This document shows, piece by piece, positions 8,082-15,576 of a stretch of DNA of 64,000 bases. The stretch lies in NCBI GenBank assembly GCA_965183885.1, contig OZ238992.1, positions 2,049,725 through 2,113,724 of the forward strand. The letters are read 5' to 3'. This DNA is from UWMA-0277 sp965183885 (GTDB taxonomy: Bacteria > Bacteroidota > Bacteroidia > Flavobacteriales > BACL11). Both the position numbers and the translations under genes were made by a program. Each line of letters opens with the position of its first letter. The first letter of the stretch is position 1. Under the pieces are notes generated by a model. The model did no database searches and was not told the DNA's origin. It was given only the letters and a program-made list of their open reading frames with translations.

Positions 8082-8840
8082 ATGAAAATTAAAGAATATA
8101 TAGAGCGAATAAAATACAAAGGAGAATTAGCCGCTGACCTTAATATTCTTAAGAAATTACAAGAAGTTCATCTTTTAACTATTCCTTTTGAAAACCTAGA
8201 TATTCATTATGGGAAGCCTATTGATTTAGACGTCGATGAATTTTATAAAAAAATAGTTCAGAATAATAGAGGTGGTTTTTGTTATGAGTTAAATGGCTTA
8301 TTTTATGCTTTATTAAAAGCTATTGGATATAATGTAAAAATGATTTCTGCACGAGTTTATAATAGTACTAAAAAAGAATTTGGACTAGAGTATGATCATT
8401 TAGCAATAGTAGCTGAATTAAATAAAGTAGAATATCTAGTTGATGTAGGCTTTGGAGAATTTGCTTTTAACCCTCTAAAAATTGAACTTAATACCATTCA
8501 ATCAGATTCTAGAGGTAATTTTATAATTGAAGAATATAATAATAAATATTATATAGTTTCAAAAATTAAAGATGAAGTAAAGACTCCTGAATATATCTTT
8601 AAAAATGAAGCTAGAGAATTAAGTGACTTCAAAGAGATGTCTTTGCACAACCAAACAAGCCCTAACTCCCATTTTACAAAAAAGAAGCTTATTAGCAAAC
8701 CAACTAATAATGGAAGAATTACAATTACAGGAAATACTTTAAAAATAACTGAAGCAGGAAAGACTATTACAGAGAAGGCCTTCAAAGAAAATGAATTTAA
8801 CGATTATCTGAAGAAATGGTTTAACATGCATATAAACTAA
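8082..8840 (+). CDS. Arylamine N-acetyltransferase family protein
   Basis: 252 residues from the ATG at 8082. An upstream in-frame start at 8037 would overlap the preceding gene and adds a non-conserved extension, so I reject it. The catalytic triad of the family is visible: Cys in NNRGGFCYELNG (about residue 67), His in EYDHLAIVAEL and Asp in LVDVGFG. The start region HLLTIPFENLDIHYGKPI is also conserved. NAT enzymes move acetyl from acetyl-CoA to arylamines or hydrazines; the physiological substrate here is unknown. Cytoplasmic, in a likely operon with the small DoxX-like and DUF1569 genes. Confidence 0.93.
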   Translation: MKIKEYIERIKYKGELAADLNILKKLQEVHLLTIPFENLDIHYGKPIDLDVDEFYKKIVQNNRGGFCYELNGLFYALLKAIGYNVKMISARVYNSTKKEFGLEYDHLAIVAELNKVEYLVDVGFGEFAFNPLKIELNTIQSDSRGNFIIEEYNNKYYIVSKIKDEVKTPEYIFKNEARELSDFKEMSLHNQTSPNSHFTKKKLISKPTNNGRITITGNTLKITEAGKTITEKAFKENEFNDYLKKWFNMHIN

Positions 8841-8852
8841 ATAATAAAAATT

Positions 8853-9314
8853 ATGCAAAATCAATTTAATACCTTTTTTACTACTACCCTATCTAACGCT
8901 TTAAAAGACTTAAACGAGGCTAATAAACCCCAATGGGGAAGTATGACGGCTAAACAAATGCTTATTCATTTAACACAAGGTAGTAAAATGATGCATTTAG
9001 AAGGAATTAAATTAGTAGTAAAAGAAAAACATATAGAAAAAGCTATTGCATTTTTATATTCTGAAAAACCTATAAATAAAGGAATAGAAATACCAAAAGA
9101 CATAGGCTATGATTTTAATGATGGAATTACAAAAGATATTGAAGTTTTAAAAACAGAACTAATTAATGCCACAAACATTATGTATGCTTTCTTTATTAAT
9201 AACCCTGATTTTAAGGCTATACACCCTTATTTTGGGAACTTAAGTGCTGAGCAATGGCTTTTATTCCAAAAGAAACATTTTACACATCATTTAAGCCAAT
9301 TTAGATTATTATAA
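8853..9314 (+). CDS. DUF1569 / DinB-like protein
   Basis: 153 residues with the four-helix DinB-like pattern: WGSMTAKQMLIHLTQG near residue 28 supplies one candidate metal-binding His, and KKHFTHHLSQF at the C-terminus supplies the others. The length and these motifs fit the DUF1569 family. DinB-like proteins bind a divalent metal, and some are thiol transferases, but no function is known for this group. It is last in its gene group, 12 bp after the NAT gene, and a strong terminator follows. Confidence 0.8.
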   Translation: MQNQFNTFFTTTLSNALKDLNEANKPQWGSMTAKQMLIHLTQGSKMMHLEGIKLVVKEKHIEKAIAFLYSEKPINKGIEIPKDIGYDFNDGITKDIEVLKTELINATNIMYAFFINNPDFKAIHPYFGNLSAEQWLLFQKKHFTHHLSQFRLL

Positions 9315-9345
9315 ATAAATATCTTCAAATTAAATTCTTAACCAT

Positions 9346-9377
9346 AAAAAAGCCTCATTAAATAATGAGGCTTTTTT
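9346..9377. terminator. Rho-independent terminator after the DUF1569 gene
   Basis: A 15-bp inverted repeat with GCCTCATTA core, flanked by A6 on the left and T6 on the right, so it can act in both directions. It lies 31 bp after the DUF1569 stop. Confidence 0.88.
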
Positions 9378-9811
9378 ATAGTGTAGAGTTTCTTTAATTA
9401 TTAAAAAATTTCCTTGCTTAGTCTAAATTAGGGGATTAAATATTAAAAAAAACTATTATTTTTTATAATTCAACCAAATTTTAATCTTTAAAATCGAGGC
9501 TAATATATAAAATTATTTAGCATAAACACAAGTAAATCAAGCTCTTTTAATCTTATTTAAATATTAACTTATTAAAAAAACACCTGAAACAAGACATATT
9601 TTCCTTTGTTTAAACATATAAAATTATAAATTTAGAATATTTCTATTTACTAGTAGTAAATTTTACTATTCTTAATGTATTAAAAAGATAATTATTTGTC
9701 TAAACATATAAATTTATTTTAAGGTGATTTTTAAAGGGTTATCGTGTTAAAAAGATAATAAAAAAGTTAATATCTTTATTTAAAGGTTTTCATATTTTAA
9801 AAATATAAAAC
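9378..9811. other. AT-rich stretch without genes (434 bp)
   Basis: No open frame of gene quality on either strand. Contents: a direct repeat TTTGT(T/C)TAAACATATAAA at 9605-9622 and 9695-9712, exactly 90 bp apart; a repeated TTAAAAAGATAAT near 9680 and 9747; and a small inverted repeat TTTACT-AGT-AGTAAA at 9646-9660. No promoter leads into the + strand gene at 10146 from here. It may be decayed DNA or regulatory sequence. Confidence 0.5.
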
Positions 9812-9814
9812 AAA

Positions 9815-9842
9815 AAAACCCAAACATTGCTGTTTGGGTTTT
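9815..9842 (-). terminator. Terminator of the tRNA-Ser gene
   Basis: A 12-bp stem (AAAACCCAAACA / TGTTTGGGTTTT) with TTGC loop directly follows the 3' end of the tRNA on the minus strand and ends in a T run in that direction. Confidence 0.85.
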
Positions 9843-9843
9843 G

Positions 9844-9928
9844 CGGAGAGAGAGGGATTCGAACCCCCGGTACATTGCTGTACAATGGTTTTCAAGACCA
9901 CCGCATTCGACCACTCTGCCATCTCTCC
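9844..9928 (-). tRNA. tRNA-Ser (anticodon UGA)
   Basis: 85 nt on the minus strand. The acceptor stem GGAGAGA pairs with TCTCTCC, with discriminator G and no encoded CCA (CAA follows). The D-arm region has GCAGAGTGGTCGAA, and the anticodon loop CTTGAAA gives anticodon TGA. A long variable arm (ATTGTACAGCAATGTAC region) marks the serine class, and the T-loop is TTCGAAT. A terminator lies immediately downstream. Confidence 0.96.
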
Positions 9929-10132
9929 GATTGCGGACTGCAAAAATAGAAATATTTTCAAATTACAAACACTTTTATAATCTTTTTTAAAGGAATAAAT
10001 TATCCTAATAAATAAGTTTTTCTTACAGACTTAATTTACAATATTTTAGGTGAAAAAATAAATAACTATACTCCTGTAAAATTATCTCTTTTAATTCTAC
10101 AAACAGATACTATTGATAACTAATAGAAATTA

Positions 10133-10140
10133 TATATTTG
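10133..10140 (+). promoter_or_regulatory. -7 promoter box for the acyltransferase gene
   Basis: TATATTTG at consensus, 5 nt before the ATG at 10146. This decides against the TTG upstream start at 10113 and suggests a leaderless mRNA. Confidence 0.6.
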
Positions 10141-10145
10141 CCAAA

Positions 10146-11003
10146 ATGATTACTAAGCTACTCTATTATACCATACTCCTGCCGATTTCTTATCTGCCCT
10201 ACTCTATTTTATACTATATCTCTGATTTTCTATTTATAGTTATTTATCAATTATTAGGCTACCGTAAAGCAGTTGTTTTCTCAAATTTAAGTAACTCTTT
10301 CCCTGATAAGACAACAGCAGAGCTAAAAGAAATAATGGCTGATTTTTACCGCCATTTATGCGATTTAATTGTAGAGAGCGTTAAAGGGTTTACTATAAGC
10401 AAAAAACAACTTAAAAAAAGACTAGTAGTATTAAATCCTGAGTTTACTAATAAATATGCTAAGGAAGGAAAAGATGTTATTTTTGTAGGAGGACATTATA
10501 ACAATTGGGAAATTTATGCTCAAGGTTTTGCAATGTATTCTACTCATAAATGCATAGGAATTTACAAGCCTTTATCTAATGTCTTTTTTAATACTAAGAT
10601 GTCAAAATCCAGATCAAAATTTGGAACACATCTAGTGCCTATGCGTCAAACAAAAAAGATATTTTCAGAACAAGGAAAACCTAAGGCACTTGTTTTTGGT
10701 TCGGACCAAAACCCTGCAAATCCTAAAAGAGCATATTGGATGCAGTTTTTAAACCAAGATACTGGAGTGTTATTTGGAGTTGAGAAATATGCTAAAGAAT
10801 ACGATTGGCCAGTGATATACATTAGTATTAATAAAGTAAAAAGAGGGCATTATACTGTTGAATATTCTCTAATTACCGATAATCCTACCACTGAGCCTTA
10901 TGGTAAAATTACAGAAGATTATACCAAGGTATTAGAACAGCAAATTATTAATGAGCCTAAATATTGGCTTTGGTCACACAAACGATGGAAGCACAAAAGA
11001 TAA
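10146..11003 (+). CDS. Lysophospholipid (lipid A-type) acyltransferase family protein
   Basis: 285 residues, LpxL/HtrB-like. An N-terminal membrane segment (TILLPISYLPYSILYYIS) is followed by FIVIYQLLGYRKAVVFSNL. The acyl-acceptor site motif appears as GGHYNNWEIYA (the family has GxHxGNWE; here His-Tyr-Asn-Asn-Trp-Glu). FGSDQNPA and the C-terminal PKYWLWSHKRWK are also family hallmarks. It probably adds a secondary acyl chain to lipid A or a related lipid at the inner membrane. I chose the ATG at 10146 because a -7 box lies just before it. The following glycosyltransferase overlaps by 19 bp, so the two are translationally coupled. Confidence 0.9.
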   Translation: MITKLLYYTILLPISYLPYSILYYISDFLFIVIYQLLGYRKAVVFSNLSNSFPDKTTAELKEIMADFYRHLCDLIVESVKGFTISKKQLKKRLVVLNPEFTNKYAKEGKDVIFVGGHYNNWEIYAQGFAMYSTHKCIGIYKPLSNVFFNTKMSKSRSKFGTHLVPMRQTKKIFSEQGKPKALVFGSDQNPANPKRAYWMQFLNQDTGVLFGVEKYAKEYDWPVIYISINKVKRGHYTVEYSLITDNPTTEPYGKITEDYTKVLEQQIINEPKYWLWSHKRWKHKR

Positions 11004-12001
11004 AAATAGCTGTTGTTGTTTTGAATTGGAATGGAAAAGCATGGTTAGCACAATTCTTACCTACTTTAACAAAACACTCTGATGAGGCTACTGTATTTGT
11101 TGCAGATAACGCTTCTACTGATGATTCCGTAGCTTTTGTACAAAGTCATTTTCCTAGTGTTAAAGTTATTGTAAATAAAACTAATGGTGGTTATGCCAAA
11201 GGTTATAATGAGGCTTTAAAGCAAATAAATGCTGAGTACTTTGTGCTGATTAACTCAGATATTGAAGTAAGTAAAAATTGGCTCTCTCCTATTATTAGTT
11301 TGATGGATGCTGATGCTAAAATTGCTGCTTGTCAACCTAAGATACTAGATTATAACAATAAAAATGCTTTTGAATATGCTGGAGCTAGTGGTGGTTTTAT
11401 TGACAATCTAGGTTATCCTTTTTGCCGAGGAAGAATATTTGATGATTTAGAACAAGATAAAGGACAGTATAATGATGTTACAGAAATATTCTGGGCTACA
11501 GGTGCTTGTCTTTTTGTACGTGCTGCTCATTTCCTAGAGGTTGGTGGCTTGGATGAAGACTTTTTTGCCCACCAAGAGGAAATTGACCTCTGTTGGCGTT
11601 TAAAGAATAAAGGTTATAAAGTAATGGTACAGCCAGAATCAGTAGTCTATCATGTTGGTGGTGGTACTCTTAATGCCTCCTCTCCTTTTAAAACACACTT
11701 AAACTTTAGGAACAACCTGTTTATGTTGTTTAAGAATTTACCTGCTACTACTCTATTACTAACAATACCTATGCGCTTGGTTTTAGATGGTGTAGCTGCG
11801 CTTACACTACTAAGTAAGCCTAAAGGAGTACAGCATTTAATTGCTGTAGCAAAAGCACACTTTGCTTTTTATTTTGAAATACCAAAACTAATTAGCAAAC
11901 GCCAAAAGATTAAACAACAACATAATTTGCTTGGAAAAGTAAATTATTCTATTCTGTTAAAGAATAAAATTAAAGGGATAAAGAGATTTTCTGAGTTGTA
12001 G
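10985..12001 (+). CDS. Glycosyltransferase family 2 (rhamnosyltransferase-like)
   Basis: 338 residues from the ATG at 10985; an earlier in-frame start at 10964 would lie deeper in the acyltransferase gene. The GT-A fold is clear: VVVLNWNGKAWL at the N-terminus, DNASTDDSV, the NGGYAKGYNEAL loop, and an NSDIEV motif serving as the DXD metal/nucleotide site. WATGACLFVRA, HQEEIDLCWR and YHVGGGTLN follow. The C-terminal ~80 residues contain a hydrophobic helix, so it is probably attached to the inner membrane. It likely adds a sugar to a cell-surface polysaccharide. The substrate is unknown. Overlaps the lipid acyltransferase gene by 19 bp. Confidence 0.92.
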   Translation: MEAQKIKIAVVVLNWNGKAWLAQFLPTLTKHSDEATVFVADNASTDDSVAFVQSHFPSVKVIVNKTNGGYAKGYNEALKQINAEYFVLINSDIEVSKNWLSPIISLMDADAKIAACQPKILDYNNKNAFEYAGASGGFIDNLGYPFCRGRIFDDLEQDKGQYNDVTEIFWATGACLFVRAAHFLEVGGLDEDFFAHQEEIDLCWRLKNKGYKVMVQPESVVYHVGGGTLNASSPFKTHLNFRNNLFMLFKNLPATTLLLTIPMRLVLDGVAALTLLSKPKGVQHLIAVAKAHFAFYFEIPKLISKRQKIKQQHNLLGKVNYSILLKNKIKGIKRFSEL

Positions 12002-12007
12002 AAAAGA

Positions 12008-12038
12008 TGTCATCCTGAACGAATGTGAATGGATCTAC
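12008..12038 (+). repeat. Left inverted terminal repeat of the GIY-YIG element
   Basis: TGTCATCCTGAACGAATG followed by TGAATGGATCTAC. Its inverted partner is at 12369-12397; the two agree at most positions with a 2-nt gap. The stop codon of the enclosed gene lies within this arm. Confidence 0.7.
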
Positions 12039-12359
12039 AAATTCTTTATTTCCAATTCCTCAATAGTATCATTTAAAAATTTCCAATCTTTATTAAAAGA
12101 TGAGATTAAGTCTATTTTTCTTTCTCTTTTCCAACCTTTAATTTGTTTTTCTCTTGCTATTGCTTGGTTAATATTTTCAAATCTCTCAAAGAATAAAAGA
12201 TAGTAGCAAGAATATCTTCCAGCAAAATGTTTTTGTTCACCAAGAGCATCTTCTCTATGCTGATGTAATCTAACAACTAAGTCATTCGTAACTCCAGTAT
12301 ATAAAACAGATTTGCTTTTATTGGTTAATGATATAAATAAAGTAATTATGGTCTTTCAT
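12035..12359 (-). pseudogene. GIY-YIG nuclease gene with a one-base frameshift
   Basis: A minus-strand reading frame starts MKDHNYFIYII and meets a stop after 13 codons. One extra A (within 12325-12326) breaks the frame. Removing it gives a continuous ~107-residue protein of the small GIY-YIG (UvrC/YhbQ-like) type: TNKSKSVLYTGVTNDLVVRL, HQHREDA, then REKQIKGWKRERKIDLI and an acidic tail. The FIY and YTG motifs, the catalytic Arg of LVVRLHQHR and the Glu of AREKQIK are all present. The gene is enclosed by inverted repeats (12008-12038, 12369-12397), so the unit looks like a small mobile element. The extra base could be a true mutation, a phase switch or a sequencing error. Confidence 0.8.
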
Positions 12360-12368
12360 ATTTTATCT

Positions 12369-12397
12369 GTAGATTCTTCATCTCATTCAGAATGACA
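12369..12397 (-). repeat. Right inverted terminal repeat of the GIY-YIG element
   Basis: On the minus strand it reads TGTCATTCTGAATGAG followed by ATGAAGAATCTAC, the counterpart of the left arm. It also contains a short internal palindrome (CATTC-T-GAATG). The arm ends 7 bp from the stop of the neighbouring 99-residue gene. Confidence 0.7.
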
Positions 12398-12403
12398 ATA
12401 AAA

Positions 12404-12703
12404 CTATTTAATTAAGTCTGTTACTAGCGTTGTATTAAGCAGTATATAAGCTAAAATAAAAACAACAAAAAAAGTAATTGAAAGTAACCTTATTGACTTT
12501 ATTTGTTTCTTTTTATTATCAAAAAACAATTTTTCTCTAATTTTTAATAATTGCTCTGGAGTTGCTTTTTTAATATCTGTTTTCTCTGAGTCAAAAGTAT
12601 TTTTATAGGTTTTTCTTATCTCAGATAATGATTTTTTACCTCGAAGTAAACTCCTGTTCACTTTCAAACTCCTAATCATATCTGCTGCATGTCCTGACCC
12701 CAT
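12404..12703 (-). CDS. Conserved small protein with one C-terminal membrane helix
   Basis: 99 residues. The N-terminal MGSGHAADMIRSLKVNRSLL block is followed by a strongly basic, Lys/Arg-rich middle and one hydrophobic helix (about residues 74-94), so it is a tail-anchored or single-span protein with its charged part probably in the cytoplasm. I recall similar MGSGHAADMI proteins in Flavobacteriia, all of unknown function. It lies 1 bp after the aroQ stop on the same strand and is likely expressed with it. Confidence 0.65.
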   Translation of the reverse strand: MGSGHAADMIRSLKVNRSLLRGKKSLSEIRKTYKNTFDSEKTDIKKATPEQLLKIREKLFFDNKKKQIKSIRLLSITFFVVFILAYILLNTTLVTDLIK

Positions 12704-12704
12704 T

Positions 12705-13121
12705 TTATTGTTTTAAAGTACTTAAAGCTGCCTTATAAGAATGAAGCCCAAATCCACAAACCACGGCTTTACAATTAGGAGATAATAATGATTTTTGTCT
12801 AAATTCTTCTCTAGTGTAAATGTTAGAGATATGTACTTCTATAACTGGTGTTTCAATAGCAGCTACAGCATCTGTTAAGGCTACTGAGGTATGTGTGTAG
12901 CCTCCAGCATTTAATAGTATGTAGTTGTAAGAGAAACCTACTTCATGCAATTTATTAATGAGCTCCCCTTCTACATTGCTCTGAAAGTATTCAATATTAA
13001 GATTTGAGAATTCAGCTTGTAAATCCTTCAAATAATCATCAAAAGAAATATTGCCATAGATAGCCTCTTCTCTTTTCCCTAATAAGTTTAAATTTGGACC
13101 GTTAATAATCATTACCTTCAT
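12705..13121 (-). CDS. aroQ: 3-dehydroquinate dehydratase, type II
   Basis: 138 residues from the ATG at 13121. An upstream frame reaching 13184 is rejected because the -7 box (13127-13134) falls inside it and the family starts at this Met. The enzyme converts 3-dehydroquinate to 3-dehydroshikimate in the shikimate pathway. Seen: INGPNLNLLGKRE with the active-site Asn/Arg/lid region, NAGGYTHTSVAL with the conserved Asn and His-containing loop, and EVHISNIYTREEFRQKS. Length is normal (about 140-150). It is divergent from xerD with only 18 bp between the two start codons. Confidence 0.95.
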   Translation of the reverse strand: MKVMIINGPNLNLLGKREEAIYGNISFDDYLKDLQAEFSNLNIEYFQSNVEGELINKLHEVGFSYNYILLNAGGYTHTSVALTDAVAAIETPVIEVHISNIYTREEFRQKSLLSPNCKAVVCGFGLHSYKAALSTLKQ

Positions 13122-13126
13122 AAGAG

Positions 13127-13134
13127 CAAATCTA
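13127..13134 (-). promoter_or_regulatory. -7 promoter box for aroQ
   Basis: TAGATTTG on the minus strand, 5 nt from the aroQ ATG. It sits in the 18-bp gap between aroQ and xerD and fixes the aroQ start. Confidence 0.6.
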
Positions 13135-13139
13135 CATAA

Positions 13140-14033
13140 ATGAGTTGGGAAACATCTATAAAAGGCTTTAAATCTTACTTGCAAATTGAACGATCGCTTT
13201 CTGATAACTCAGTACAAGCTTACATTCGTGATGTAAAGAAGTTTGCTAATTATGCTATTCCCTTAAATCTTTCCGAACTAGAAATTACTAGAGATGATGT
13301 TAGTAATTTCCTTACAGCAATAAAGGATAATGATATTTCGGCACGCTCACAGGCTCGTATTATTTCAGGCTTAAAAGCTTTTTATAAATACTTAATAATT
13401 GAAGATTATTTAAAACATGATCCTACTGAGCTTATTGAAAGCCCTAAAGTAGGATTAAAATTACCTGACACATTATCTTTAGTTGAAATAGACCAATTAA
13501 TAGCTGCTGTCGATTTAAGCAACAAGCAAGGAGAGCGTAACAGAGCTATCTTAGAAACACTATACAGTTGTGGGCTTAGGGTAAGTGAACTCATTAACTT
13601 ACAGCTCTCTAATGTGCATTTTAAAGAGGGTTACTTAAAGGTAATTGGTAAAGGAGATAAAGAACGCCTTGCTCCTATTGGTGGTAGAGCAATTAAATAT
13701 TTAACCATTTATATTAATGAGGTTCGTAACCATCAAGATATAAAAAAAGGACATGAAGATTTTGTATTCTTAAATAATAGAGGAGCACAATTAACTAGAG
13801 TAATGATATTTATAATCATTCAGAAATTAGCTGAAGAAATTGGTTTAAAAAAGAAAATTAGTCCTCATACTTTTAGACATAGTTTTGCTACCCATTTAAT
13901 TGAGGGAGGTGCCGATTTGCGTGCTGTGCAGGAAATGCTGGGGCACGAAAGTATTACCACTACAGAAATCTATACGCACTTAGATAAAGAGTATTTAAGG
14001 AGCAATATCATTCAATTTCACCCTAGATCATAA
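13140..14033 (+). CDS. xerD: Site-specific tyrosine recombinase XerD
   Basis: 297 residues. XerD acts with XerC at dif to resolve chromosome dimers. The N-terminal SAM-like core-binding domain (1-~95) includes YLQIERSLSDNSVQAYIRD. The catalytic domain has Arg in CGLRVSEL (~147), Lys in GKGDKERLAP, HTFRH (~243-247), His in LGHESITTT and the nucleophile Tyr in EIYTHLDKEYLR. All six catalytic residues are present and the length is that of chromosomal XerD, so this is a housekeeping recombinase, not a mobile-element integrase. It ends 3 bp before the MFS gene. Confidence 0.95.
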   Translation: MSWETSIKGFKSYLQIERSLSDNSVQAYIRDVKKFANYAIPLNLSELEITRDDVSNFLTAIKDNDISARSQARIISGLKAFYKYLIIEDYLKHDPTELIESPKVGLKLPDTLSLVEIDQLIAAVDLSNKQGERNRAILETLYSCGLRVSELINLQLSNVHFKEGYLKVIGKGDKERLAPIGGRAIKYLTIYINEVRNHQDIKKGHEDFVFLNNRGAQLTRVMIFIIIQKLAEEIGLKKKISPHTFRHSFATHLIEGGADLRAVQEMLGHESITTTEIYTHLDKEYLRSNIIQFHPRS

Positions 14034-14036
14034 TTT

Positions 14037-15206
14037 ATGATGAGTATAAAACATAATATATTTAAAATGCACCTTCTTAAGGGGGTAATGTGGTTTATGG
14101 TGGCTATGCCTATCATTGTCTTGTTTTTTCAAGAGAATGGGCTTAGTTTAACTGAGGTAATGCTTTTACAAGCACTCTACTCCTTATCAGTTGCAGTCTT
14201 TGAAATTCCATCGGGTTATATTGCTGATTTGTTTGGCAGAAGACAAACTATAGTACTCAGTACTATTTTCTCTTTTATGGGCTATTTGGTATTTTCATTT
14301 TATGGTGGTTTTTATGCTTTAGCTTTTGCTCAAGTTTTAGTAGGTATAGGTGGTAGTTTAATGTCGGGTGCAGACAGTGCCTTGTTATACGATACTTTAC
14401 TAGAGACTGGAGATAAAAGTACCTATACTAAAATTGAGGGTAAAAACTATGCTATTGGTAATTTTTCTGAGGCAACTGCTGGTATATTGGGTGGGTTCTT
14501 AGCAGTAAGTTCTATTTACTTACCTATTTATGTGCAGACCGCTATTTTATTCTTTAGTATTCCTATTGCCTTTAGTTTGGTAGAGCCTAGTGTACATCAG
14601 GAGAATAAGATGGAACGCTCTTTTAAAGCAGTTTTTGGAGTAGTAAAGTTTGCTATGGTAGAGCATAAGAAACTAAGATGGCTTATTATTTATTCCTCTG
14701 CAATGGGAGTAGCTACACTTTCTATGGCTTGGTTTGCACAGCCCTTTTTTAAGAGCATAGATATCCCTTTAGCTTATTTTGGTTTGCTATGGGCAGGACT
14801 TAATTTCTCAGCAGGCTTAACTTCCTTTAATTCTCATAGAATTGATAAAAAAGAAAATAATCATAAGACACTAATATACTTGTCGTTAGCAATGTTTACC
14901 TCATTTTTATTTTTAGGGTTTAATAATTCTATTTTTGGTTTAATATTTATTGTTTTTATCTACCTTCTAAGAGGGTTTTTAACGCCATTACTTCGTAATT
15001 ATATTAACATTAATACTACTTCAGATAGGCGTGCTACTGTGCTTTCTATACGAAGTTTTATCATTAGAATATCCTTTGCAATTACAGCTCCAGTATTAGG
15101 TTATATAGCCGATAATTATTCTTTAGCGAACTCATTTTACTTACTAGCAGTTGTTGTTGGTTTATTTTCAGTCTTAGCCTCTTATAAACTTTACAAATTA
15201 GATTAA
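14037..15206 (+). CDS. MFS transporter
   Basis: 389 residues with about 12 membrane helices. A variant of the MFS motif A is seen between helices 2 and 3 (GYIADLFGRRQT). The 12-helix pattern is complete, and VRSF-type loop motifs such as RRATVLSIRSFIIR occur near helix 10. The family pumps or imports small molecules using the proton gradient; the substrate cannot be told from sequence. It follows xerD directly and may be transcribed with it. Confidence 0.85.
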   Translation: MMSIKHNIFKMHLLKGVMWFMVAMPIIVLFFQENGLSLTEVMLLQALYSLSVAVFEIPSGYIADLFGRRQTIVLSTIFSFMGYLVFSFYGGFYALAFAQVLVGIGGSLMSGADSALLYDTLLETGDKSTYTKIEGKNYAIGNFSEATAGILGGFLAVSSIYLPIYVQTAILFFSIPIAFSLVEPSVHQENKMERSFKAVFGVVKFAMVEHKKLRWLIIYSSAMGVATLSMAWFAQPFFKSIDIPLAYFGLLWAGLNFSAGLTSFNSHRIDKKENNHKTLIYLSLAMFTSFLFLGFNNSIFGLIFIVFIYLLRGFLTPLLRNYININTTSDRRATVLSIRSFIIRISFAITAPVLGYIADNYSLANSFYLLAVVVGLFSVLASYKLYKLD

Positions 15207-15211
15207 AATCA

Positions 15212-15219
15212 TATTTTTG
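15212..15219 (+). promoter_or_regulatory. -7 promoter box for the DUF6787-like gene
   Basis: TATTTTTG, 4 nt before the ATG at 15224. Probable leaderless transcript. Confidence 0.6.
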
Positions 15220-15223
15220 CACA

Positions 15224-15532
15224 ATGAACAGACTTAAAGAAAAATGGGGAATCACTTCTAATTTCCAGATTATAATCATCTTACTTGTATTCTCAATTAC
15301 GGGTTCTATTGCAGTAATTATTGCAAAACCAGTATTGGATTTAATTGGGTTAGATAAAGAAGCTCTATCTCCTTGGGTATTCTGGCCTATCCGTATTTTT
15401 ATCATTTTCCCAATTTATCAGGTATTAATTGTAATTATTGGAGCATTATTTGGTCAATTCAAATTTTTCTGGGCTTTTGAAAAGAAAATGCTCTCTCGCC
15501 TGGGATTTAAACGCTTTAAGGATAAAGAATAG
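15224..15532 (+). CDS. DUF6787-like two-helix membrane protein
   Basis: 102 residues. The start MNRLKEKWGITSNFQIIIILLVFSI is typical of a small Bacteroidota family often mislabelled prolipoprotein diacylglyceryl transferase in databases. Two hydrophobic helices are visible (about 14-35 and 52-76), with an FPIYQVLIVIIGALFGQF block and a basic C-terminus (FWAFEKKMLSRLGFKRF). It is an inner-membrane protein of unknown function. I assign the family from memory and less firmly than most entries. Confidence 0.7.
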   Translation: MNRLKEKWGITSNFQIIIILLVFSITGSIAVIIAKPVLDLIGLDKEALSPWVFWPIRIFIIFPIYQVLIVIIGALFGQFKFFWAFEKKMLSRLGFKRFKDKE

Positions 15533-15543
15533 AATCCTTTTCT

Positions 15544-15551
15544 TATTTTTG
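15544..15551 (+). promoter_or_regulatory. -7 promoter box for the methyltransferase gene
   Basis: TATTTTTG at consensus, 25 nt before the ATG at 15577. Confidence 0.55.
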
Positions 15552-15576
15552 GCAACCTTTTAACTAAATTACTCAG

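Noticed and set aside
10113..10145. Upstream TTG start for the acyltransferase
   Set aside because: It would overlap a consensus -7 box that ends 5 nt before the ATG at 10146, and the added residues look non-coding.
13140..14033. Integrase of a mobile element
   Set aside because: Length and motifs fit housekeeping XerD, and no attachment repeats or phage genes are nearby.
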